Shown: piece by piece, positions 1 to 4,114 of the stretch
Layout: each line of letters opens with the position of its first letter
How positions within the stretch are numbered: the stretch's first letter is position 1
Origin: Planctomycetota bacterium
GTDB taxonomy: Bacteria; Planctomycetota; Phycisphaerae; Tepidisphaerales; Tepidisphaeraceae
NCBI GenBank assembly: GCA_023417885.1
Contig: JAEZED010000134.1
Coordinates: 1-7,627 of the forward strand
DNA: 7,627 nucleotides
Direction of reading: 5' to 3'
Program-made: the position numbers and the translations under genes
Notes under the pieces: model-generated
Databases searched by the model: none
Told to the model about the DNA's origin: nothing
What the model saw: the letters and a program-made list of their open reading frames with translations, nothing else

Positions 1-93
1 CAGCAGCACCGCCGCGAGGCCGGCGACGGCCACCGGCAGGAGCCGGCGCCGCCTGGGGGCTCGGGTGATCTGGGCGGTGAGCGTTTCAGACAT
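1..93 (-). CDS. N-terminal fragment of a membrane-anchored or exported protein (cut by window edge)
   Basis: Only the first 31 codons are present. Read on the minus strand they begin MSETLTAQITRAPRRRR and continue into the apolar stretch LLPVAVAGLAAVLL, which runs off the window. An arginine cluster followed directly by a hydrophobic segment is typical of a signal peptide or a type II membrane anchor with a cytoplasmic N terminus of about 17 residues. The ATG has a GGAG ribosome binding site about 7 nt upstream (plus-strand 102-105 read in reverse), which makes this start convincing. The gene is divergent from the M24-like gene, with a 282-nt intergenic region between them. The family cannot be identified from 31 residues; secretion-system, efflux-adaptor and cell-envelope proteins all begin this way. 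Confidence 0.68.
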   Translation of the reverse strand, partial: MSETLTAQITRAPRRRRLLPVAVAGLAAVLL

Positions 94-113
94 GGTGTTC
101 TCCGAATCAGGTG

Positions 114-135
114 ACATCGGGCACAACAACGATGT
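114..135. promoter_or_regulatory. Perfect 6+6 dyad, possible operator
   Basis: ACATCG (114-119) and CGATGT (130-135) are exact inverted copies separated by 10 nt, one helical turn between half-sites. The dyad lies 21-42 nt upstream of the minus-strand start at 93, where a repressor operator or a 5'-UTR hairpin would be expected. A dyad this size can occur by chance, and no regulator gene is visible in the window. Confidence 0.28.
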
Positions 136-363
136 TAGCGTCTCGATCGCATGGGGGCCGGCTTTCCGGCCATTCCACGCCTGCTTTGCATGCCAGCAAA
201 TCCCAAGCCCATGCCGCTTTGGGCGCCATGGGCCGGGGCGGTTGTTGGCACGCCCCGTCCCCCGTCTGACGCCGCAGGGGGCGATAGGTTGCATGGGGGC
301 CTGAAACGGGGGATCCGGTGCCCGCCAGGCGGTTTGCGGTTGGGTCCGGTGCCCCGTCCCTGC

Positions 364-370
364 TACAGAT
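364..370 (+). promoter_or_regulatory. Candidate -10-like motif just before the M24-like start
   Basis: TACAGAT ends 5 nt before the ATG at 376, and there is no Shine-Dalgarno sequence. A loose -35 candidate, TTGGGT (340-345), lies 18 nt upstream of it. If functional, the transcript would begin at or next to the start codon (leaderless). The motif lacks the T expected at the sixth position of TANNNT, so it is the weakest of the set that also includes 2888, 4102 and 5050. Confidence 0.27.
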
Positions 371-375
371 CGGGC

Positions 376-1542
376 ATGACTCCCGATGCAGTTCACGACG
401 ACGACGTCCGGCAGCCCGCGGCGGAGGAGCTTGCTTCCAAGCAGGCGCGGCTGGGCGGCTTTCTCGATCGCCACGGCCTGTCGGCGGTGCTGCTCTGGCG
501 GCGTGCCAACTTCGCCTGGATCACCTGCGGTCACGAGAACCGCATTCCCGACAACGAGGAGACGGGCGTCGCGGGGATCCTGGCCACCCGCGACCGCCGT
601 CTGTGCATCGCCGACGCCATCGAGGCCCCCCGCATGCGCGACGAGGAGCTGGCCGGGACAGGGATCGAGGTCGTCGAGTTTCCCTGGCACGACGCGCCGT
701 CGGCGGCGCGGCGGGTCGGGGAGTTGCTGGGGGACATGGGCCTGCCGCCGGAGAAGGTCGCGGCGGACGTGTCGCGGCCGGCGCTGGGGTTTGCCCCGCT
801 GCCGCAGGACTTCGCGGAGCTGCGCTGGGCGCTGACGGAGGCGGAGGCCGGGCGATACCGCGAAGGGGCGGCGCTGGCTTCGGGGGCGATGGAGCAGGCG
901 GTGGAGGCGGTGGAGCCGGGGATGGACGAGCAGGAGATCAGCGCGCTGCTGTCGGCGTCGGTGCGTGCCGCGGGGCTGCTGCCGAACGTGAACCTGATCG
1001 CGACGGACGAGCGCATCTTCCGCTTCCGCCATCCGATCGCGACGGGGAAGAAACTGGAGCGCTACGCGATGCTCGTCACCTGCGCCAGCTTCGGCGGGCT
1101 CATCAGCAGCCTGACGCGCTTCGTCCACTTCGGCGAAGTGCCGGAGGAGCTGGCGCGCAAGCAGCAGGCGGTGGCGGACGTGGATGCCGCCGTCAACTTC
1201 GCCACGCGCCCCGGGCGCACGCTGGGGGAGATCTTCGCCGACCTCCAGCAGGCGTACGCGCAGGCGGGGTTCGCCGAGGAGTGGAAGCTGCATCACCAGG
1301 GCGGGCCGACGGGGTATGCCAACCGCGAGCGCGTCGCGACGCCGGGGGATGCGACGGCGGTGCTGGACTTCCAGGCGTTCGCCTGGAACCCGAGCATCAC
1401 GGGCGCCAAGAGCGAGGACACGATTCTGGTGACGCCGGACGGGCTGGAGATCCTGACGGGCCACAGCGACGACTGGCCGACGATCACCGGGCGCAGCGAG
1501 GAGGGGGAGATGCCGCGGGCGAGGTGTTTGGTTAGAAGTTAA
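376..1542 (+). CDS. M24-fold (Xaa-Pro peptidase/creatinase-like) protein lacking most metal ligands
   Basis: This 388-residue protein has the two-domain layout of the M24 'pita-bread' superfamily: an N-terminal creatinase/prolidase-like domain (about 20-150, with WRRANFAWITCG at 41-52) and a C-terminal pita-bread domain (about 155-365). Landmarks include a helix after EAEAGRYREGAALA, the SSLTR segment (244-248) matching the family's sDxTR motif, HHQGG (306-310) matching the conserved His region, and SEDTILVT (346-353) matching the final Glu strand. Canonical metallopeptidases use two Asp, one His and two Glu. By hand alignment the Asp sites are V234 or T235 and S245, and the first Glu site (WNPS, 337-340) is N338; only a His (306 or 307) and E347 remain. 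It is therefore probably not a dinuclear metallopeptidase, and may be metal-independent like creatinase or a non-enzymatic homologue. The 376 start is preferred because upstream codons look non-coding. The last three codons and the stop lie inside a heptamer array. Confidence 0.85.
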   Translation: MTPDAVHDDDVRQPAAEELASKQARLGGFLDRHGLSAVLLWRRANFAWITCGHENRIPDNEETGVAGILATRDRRLCIADAIEAPRMRDEELAGTGIEVVEFPWHDAPSAARRVGELLGDMGLPPEKVAADVSRPALGFAPLPQDFAELRWALTEAEAGRYREGAALASGAMEQAVEAVEPGMDEQEISALLSASVRAAGLLPNVNLIATDERIFRFRHPIATGKKLERYAMLVTCASFGGLISSLTRFVHFGEVPEELARKQQAVADVDAAVNFATRPGRTLGEIFADLQQAYAQAGFAEEWKLHHQGGPTGYANRERVATPGDATAVLDFQAFAWNPSITGAKSEDTILVTPDGLEILTGHSDDWPTITGRSEEGEMPRARCLVRS

Positions 1543-1593
1543 GAGTCAGAAGTCAGAAGTCAGGAGTTAGGAGTTAGGAGTTAGGAGACAGAG
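1531..1593. repeat. Heptanucleotide tandem array (GTYAGRA)
   Basis: Nine consecutive 7-nt units start at 1531: GTTAGAA, GTTAAGA, GTCAGAA twice, GTCAGGA, GTTAGGA three times, and a degenerate GACAGAG. The consensus is GTYAGRA. Similar short tandem heptamers are known as STRR sequences in cyanobacteria and turn up as dispersed filler in other large environmental genomes. The array begins inside the M24-like gene, supplies its final Val-Arg-Ser codons and TAA stop, and ends just before the next gene's leader. Seven is not a multiple of three, so unit gain or loss shifts every frame and supplies frequent TAA or TAG stops. Confidence 0.85.
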
Positions 1594-1597
1594 AGTT

Positions 1598-1611
1598 GGC
1601 CGCGGATGAAC
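1598..1611 (+). repeat. GGCCRCGGATGAAC dispersed repeat, copy 1
   Basis: GGCCGCGGATGAAC directly follows the heptamer array. An inverted copy differing at one base (13 of 14 identical) lies at 2849-2862. I recognise this type of motif (CACGGATGAACAC-like) as a common intergenic filler in environmental bacterial genomes, so the pair may be independent copies rather than the ends of one element. Confidence 0.5.
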
Positions 1612-1631
1612 GCGAGAAAGGGCAGGCTTTG

Positions 1632-2171
1632 ATGAAGAGCAAGACGCTTGCATGCTTGACCGTCGCATTCCTTCTTGGCTCAGCGCTGACTGCGCTTGCC
1701 GCTTATGCCTGGAGCAGCATGGGGAGCGCCTCGCCGGTTGCGTTCGGACAAGCGGTCGTCGGAAGCGAGTGGCCCGGAGGGCGCACCGTTGAATGGGTGG
1801 ATGAGGCGCTTGGGCTTCTTCTCGTTGCGCGGGGAGAGGATGGGACAGCGTCGATATCGCTCCACGACCGCAACGGCCTCAAGTTCGTCCTGGTGCGCAA
1901 ACTTGCCGACCGCGATCTGGAGGAGGTGCAACTCTTCGGCTACCAGCACGTGGACTCCCGTCTTCAGGTGACTTCGCGTTACACGGATCTGGATCGCGAT
2001 GGGCGGTTCGACGCGTGTCGCCTATTAGGAGAGAGTGGGGCCTCGGATCAGATCAGGCTGAGCCAGGGGTGGGTGGAGGTAGATGAATTGGAGACCGACG
2101 ATTGGTCGGCAGTCGCAGGTGATTCCACGTGGAGGTTTGACCACGAGGAGGGGGAATGGAGCGAGGAGTGA
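1632..2171 (+). CDS. Signal-anchored acidic hypothetical protein with a DxDxDG loop
   Basis: I do not recognise a family for this 179-residue protein. Residues 1-25 form a classic export signal or N-terminal anchor: MKSK, a hydrophobic core (LACLTVAFLLGSALTALAA) and a possible signal-peptidase site near ALAA. There is no properly placed lipobox. The remainder is soluble and acidic, with alternating strand-like segments. DLDRDGRFD (119-127) resembles an EF-hand or dockerin-like calcium loop, but the residue at loop position 12 is Arg130, so Ca2+ binding is uncertain. The C terminus is very acidic (DHEEGEWSEE). The ATG at 1632 is chosen because it starts the signal sequence and has a weak GAAAGGG about 10 nt upstream; a TTG at 1596 would add 12 residues encoded by repeat DNA. 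Codon use is visibly less GC-biased than in neighbouring genes (TTA, CTT and GAT codons), hinting at a different origin or weak constraint. Confidence 0.62.
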   Translation: MKSKTLACLTVAFLLGSALTALAAYAWSSMGSASPVAFGQAVVGSEWPGGRTVEWVDEALGLLLVARGEDGTASISLHDRNGLKFVLVRKLADRDLEEVQLFGYQHVDSRLQVTSRYTDLDRDGRFDACRLLGESGASDQIRLSQGWVEVDELETDDWSAVAGDSTWRFDHEEGEWSEE

Positions 2172-2299
2172 GGGATAGGTGAGCTTTGTCCCGGCGCATC
2201 CCGGCGGGTTGAGTGGCCGGCCGGGCGTCGTCGACCCTGGGGCCGCGCGGGGTGGGCGTCGCGCCGTGCATGGTCGCGGCGACCTGGGTTAGATCGGCG

Positions 2300-2821
2300 T
2301 CATTCCCGTGCAGCTTCGTGTCGTTCGGGTTCGAAACGCCCGAGCGCGGCGTTGGCGATGCTGATATCGCGGTTCGTCGTCCGAGAAAGGCGGGCCTGCG
2401 GCGGAAGGCAACGGGCGGATGGGCCACGTGAACGGGCGGTTGCGTCATCTGCCCATTCACGCGAGGCATCTGCCCGTTCGCGCAAGGCATCTGCCCGTTC
2501 ACGCGAGGCATCTGCCCGTTCGCGCAAGGAATCTGCCCGTTCGCGCGAGTCATCTGCCCGTTCGCGCGAGTCATCTGCCCGTTCACGCGAGTCATCCGCC
2601 CGTTCGCGCGAGTCATCCGCCCGTACACGCGAGGCGTCAGCCCGGTCGCGCGAAGCATCCGCCCGTTCGCCGAGCGCGGGAGCCCGGGCGACCAGTCCAT
2701 CAGTCCGTGCGTCGAGCCTGGGAGCCCGTGTGACCGGGGGATCAATCCGAGTCGTCAACCGGCCGGAAGGCCGACAATGCGTAGCCGGCGGTTGACTCGG
2801 CGCTTCCAACTCCTGACCCAT
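2300..2821 (-). CDS. Possible heptad-repeat (RERADDS) protein; doubtful
   Basis: This frame encodes 173 residues with about ten consecutive heptads of the type S/L-R-E-R-A-D-D/A. Ala and Ser/Leu are three residues apart in each heptad, giving an a/d-like pattern that could form a highly charged coiled coil. In this codon register the two most variable positions of the DNA unit (5 and 14) fall at the third codon base and are silent (GCA/GCG Ala, CGC/CGT Arg). The opposite-strand frame at 2352-2795 (SARSRES repeats) shares that register and is equally silent, so the test rules out other frames but does not settle the strand. The flanking sequence is low complexity, and the ATG at 2821 has a GGAG only 3 nt away. 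Alternatives are the minus frame 2053-2745 (ANGQMTR repeats, TTG start, overlapping the upstream gene) or no gene. Confidence 0.22.
   Translation of the reverse strand: MGQELEAPSQPPATHCRPSGRLTTRIDPPVTRAPRLDARTDGLVARAPALGERADASRDRADASRVRADDSRERADDSRERADDSRERADDSRERADSLRERADASRERADALRERADASREWADDATARSRGPSARCLPPQARLSRTTNRDISIANAALGRFEPERHEAARE
2400..2445 (-). repeat. Two inverted 21-bp units at the left edge of the minisatellite
   Basis: AACGGGCGG occurs at 2410-2418 and again at 2431-2439, exactly 21 nt apart. Both are reverse complements of the CCGCCCGTT core of the main array. The second copy forms an inverted repeat with the first forward unit: GTGAACGGGC (2428-2437) faces GCCCATTCAC (2451-2460), with one mismatch. 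The array therefore switches orientation here while keeping the 21-nt spacing within each block. Confidence 0.6.
2446..2676. repeat. 21-bp minisatellite, 11 forward units
   Basis: Units start at 2446 and every 21 nt thereafter: 2467, 2488, 2509, 2530, 2551, 2572, 2593, 2614, 2635 and 2656. The consensus opens CATCTGCCCGTT and closes CGCGCGAGT. Units 2 and 4 are identical, and units 1 and 3 differ only at position 10, which suggests a two-unit duplication. Units 5-7 end in GAGT and units 1-4 in AGG. Units 8-11 are progressively diverged (CATCC, then CGTCAG), and the last is degraded. There are no unique spacers, so this is not a CRISPR array. Weaker 21-nt periodicity continues to 2735. Confidence 0.9.
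2671..2735. repeat. Degenerate continuation of the 21-nt periodicity
   Basis: CGAGCGCGGGAGCCCGGGCG (from 2671) and CGAGCCTGGGAGCCCGTGTG (from 2713) are near-identical direct copies, each followed by ACC. They are 42 nt apart, two minisatellite periods, with an unrelated-looking unit between them. They look like older eroded units or a secondary amplification at the array's right edge. Confidence 0.5.
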
Positions 2822-2848
2822 CCTCTCCGCTCATCTGTGTGCATCTGT

Positions 2849-2862
2849 GTTCATCCGTGGCC
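2849..2862 (-). repeat. GGCCRCGGATGAAC dispersed repeat, copy 2 (inverted)
   Basis: GTTCATCCGTGGCC is the complement of GGCCACGGATGAAC, one base different from the copy at 1598-1611. It is preceded by CATCTGTGT steps (2832-2850) that belong to the same repeat type (read on the other strand, ACACAGATG). It lies 37 nt upstream of the M42 start, so any promoter for that gene must overlap or follow it. Confidence 0.5.
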
Positions 2863-2887
2863 ACTTTCCTCCGCCTCCTCTCGGCGG

Positions 2888-2893
2888 TACGCT
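2888..2893 (+). promoter_or_regulatory. Candidate -10 motif (TACGCT) before the M42 gene
   Basis: TACGCT fits the TANNNT pattern and ends 6 nt before the ATG at 2900. No Shine-Dalgarno sequence lies between them (TGGCCC). I see no convincing -35. Its placement matches the motifs before the starts at 4115 and 5063, consistent with leaderless transcription. Confidence 0.3.
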
Positions 2894-2899
2894 TGGCCC

Positions 2900-3919
2900 A
2901 TGAACCTCCAACTCCTCAAGAAGCTTTCAGAGGCGTCCGGCGTGCCGGGGCGGGAAGAGAAGATCCGCGACATCCTTCGCCCCGAGGTCGAGGCGCTCTT
3001 TGACGACGTCAGCGTCGACGTCATGGGGAACCTGATCGGCGTGAAGACCAACGCCGGCAAGCCGCGCGTGCTGATCGCGGCCCACATCGACGAGATCGGC
3101 TTCTATGTCAGGCACGTGGACGAGAAGGGGTTCCTCCGCATCCAGAACGTGGGCGGGTTCGACACGCGCAACCTCTTCGCACGCCGCGTCAAGGTGATGA
3201 CCAAGGCCGGCGAGCTGCCCGGCCTGCTCAACCCGGGCGGGCGGCCGATTCACATCGCCAAGGAGGAGGAGAAGAAGAAGATTCCCGAGATCGGGGAGTT
3301 CACGATCGACCTGGGCCTGCCGGCGGAGGCGGTGAAGGAGAAGGTGCGCATCGGCGACCCGGTCACCCTCGTGCAGGAGTTTTCGGAGATCGGCAACTGC
3401 GTGAGCGGCAAGTGCCTCGACAACCGCGTGGCGGCGTGGGTGGTGATCGAGGCGATGAAGAAGGCGAAGAATCCGAAGTACGAGGTGATCCTGGCGTGCA
3501 CGGTGCAGGAGGAAGTGGGCCTGCGCGGCGCCGGCCCCGCCGCCTATGCCGCGAAGCCGGACCTGGCCATCGCCCTCGACACGACGCTGTGCGTCGACAC
3601 GCCCGGCGTGCCGGAGGAGGACCGCGTCACGAAGCAGGGAGACGGCGTGGCGATCAAGATCATGGACTCCAGCAGCATCAGCAACCGCGACTTCGTCGAT
3701 GAGATGGCGGCGGCGGGCGAGAAGAAGGGTGTGAAGTTCCAGTTCAGCGTCCTGCCGCGCGGCGGAACCGACGCGGGCGCGATGCAGCGCAGCGGCGAGG
3801 GGATCAAGACGGTGACGCTGGCGATCCCGACGCGGTACATCCACACGGTGACGGAGACGATCCACAAGGACGATCTCCAGAGCGCGATCGACCTGATCGC
3901 GGCGTGGCTGGAGGCGTGA
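2900..3919 (+). CDS. M42-family dinuclear metallo-aminopeptidase (FrvX/glutamyl aminopeptidase/TET-like)
   Basis: This complete 339-residue protein has every hallmark of the M42 family, cytosolic aminopeptidases that assemble into tetrahedral (TET) complexes and trim peptides to amino acids. Expected metal ligands are visible: H62 and D64 in AAHIDEIG, D174 in CLDNR, E205 in the EEVGLRG motif (E204 being the catalytic base), D227 in ALDTT and H315 in RYIHT. The GGTDAG loop (288-293) is also typical. Residues about 65-165 form the PDZ-like insertion that governs oligomerisation. Length is normal (about 330-360). The start at 2900 is preferred because MNLQLLKKLSEASGVPGRE is the usual family N terminus, whereas an upstream open extension to 2777 is encoded by repeat DNA. 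Substrate preference (Glu, Leu or Lys N termini) cannot be read from sequence. The gene stands alone between repeat blocks, so it is probably monocistronic. Confidence 0.95.
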   Translation: MNLQLLKKLSEASGVPGREEKIRDILRPEVEALFDDVSVDVMGNLIGVKTNAGKPRVLIAAHIDEIGFYVRHVDEKGFLRIQNVGGFDTRNLFARRVKVMTKAGELPGLLNPGGRPIHIAKEEEKKKIPEIGEFTIDLGLPAEAVKEKVRIGDPVTLVQEFSEIGNCVSGKCLDNRVAAWVVIEAMKKAKNPKYEVILACTVQEEVGLRGAGPAAYAAKPDLAIALDTTLCVDTPGVPEEDRVTKQGDGVAIKIMDSSSISNRDFVDEMAAAGEKKGVKFQFSVLPRGGTDAGAMQRSGEGIKTVTLAIPTRYIHTVTETIHKDDLQSAIDLIAAWLEA

Positions 3920-3920
3920 G

Positions 3921-4096
3921 GCTGAGGCAGCCGGAGGAACGCAAAGACGCAAAGAGCGCAATGAGAGAGCAAAGTGAAGGAGCGGCGGCGGGTTCGCCTA
4001 CGGGAGCCCTGACCCGCGTGCGCTCTGGTTTCTTTGCTCCGTCTTTGTGCTCTTTGCGTCTTTGCGTTTCTCCGGCACTGGCACCTGTGCCTCAGC
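3921..4096. repeat. Long imperfect inverted repeat built on ACGCAAAGACGCAAAG motifs
   Basis: The left arm (3921-3974) and right arm (4032-4096) are inverted copies with small gaps. They share GCTGAGGCA/TGCCTCAGC at the outer ends, a perfect 20-bp core (left AACGCAAAGACGCAAAGAGC at 3938-3957, complement at 4049-4068), and GAGCAAAG/CTTTGCTC at the inner ends. The 57-nt interior can pair further (GCGGGT 3988-3993 with ACCCGC 4012-4017). Transcribed, it would form one long cruciform-like hairpin beginning 1 nt after the M42 stop and ending 18 nt before the glycosylase start. It could act as a transcription terminator, an mRNA-stabilising 3' structure, or a MITE- or REP-like mobile palindrome. I recognise the AACGCAAAGACGCAAAG motif as a recurrent intergenic element in environmental bacteria. 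Open frames through it are translated repeat. Confidence 0.8.
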
Positions 4097-4101
4097 CGCG
4101 G

Positions 4102-4107
4102 CAGAAT
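4102..4107 (+). promoter_or_regulatory. Candidate -10 motif (CAGAAT) before the glycosylase gene
   Basis: CAGAAT (TANNNT-like with C at the first position) ends 7 nt before the GTG at 4115. The intervening CAAGGTC contains only AAGG, too close to the start for a normal ribosome binding site. The motif lies just outside the right arm of the large inverted repeat. Confidence 0.25.
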
Positions 4108-4114
4108 CAAGGTC

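Larger units (their letters stand above)
94..375. other. Divergent intergenic region
   Basis: These 282 nt separate a minus-strand start (93) from a plus-strand start (376), so promoters for both genes should lie here. It contains the dyad at 114-135, a perfect GGCCGG-CTTT-CCGGCC hairpin at 156-171, and an 11-nt direct repeat GCATGGGGGCC at 149-159 and 291-301. The reading frame of the M24-like gene stays open upstream to 151, but that extension is rich in Pro, Arg, Gly and Cys and looks like translated GC-rich non-coding DNA. I see no small gene or RNA gene in it. Confidence 0.5.
2172..2899. other. Long region without a confident gene, mostly repeats
   Basis: About 730 nt lie between the signal-anchored protein and the M42 gene. 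Bases 2172-2400 show no recognisable protein family on either strand, although a GTG-initiated 72-codon plus frame (2213-2431) is open. Bases 2400-2735 hold the 21-bp minisatellite and its inverted and degenerate units. Bases 2806-2862 hold fragments of dispersed repeats in inverted orientation: CCAACTCCTGAC is the complement of GTCAGGAGTTGG, close to the heptamer unit, and GTTCATCCGTGGCC is described separately. Several overlapping frames are open across the minisatellite because its unit is a multiple of three, so open length alone is not evidence of coding. Confidence 0.6.

Noticed and set aside
149..301. 11-nt direct repeat GCATGGGGGCC (149-159 and 291-301)
   Set aside because: Short, G-rich and 142 nt apart; not distinctive enough for an attachment site or target duplication.
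151..375. Upstream extension of the M24-like frame adding 75 residues
   Set aside because: The extension is Pro/Arg/Gly/Cys-rich with no signal peptide or domain, while the family N-terminal domain begins after the ATG at 376.
2213..2431. Small 72-codon plus frame beginning with GTG
   Set aside because: No ribosome binding site or recognisable domain, and it ends inside the minisatellite edge; short open frames like this are common in GC-rich DNA.
2446..2676. Regular repeats that might be a CRISPR array
   Set aside because: The units are contiguous 21-mers with no unique spacers between them and no cas genes nearby; this is a minisatellite.
2053..2745. 230-codon minus frame with ANGQMTR heptapeptides
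   Set aside because: It uses a TTG start, overlaps the end of the signal-anchored gene, and the commonest unit variations change residues in this register. It is better explained by a 21-bp repeat.
2927..3961. 344-codon minus-strand frame opposite the M42 gene
   Set aside because: Shadow of a gene with all family metal ligands on the plus strand; composition is biased to Arg, Leu, His and Asp.
4034..4114. Longer version of the glycosylase starting within the repeat
   Set aside because: It would add 27 residues encoded by the ACGCAAAG-type repeat and bury the catalytic Pro, which must directly follow the initiator residue.
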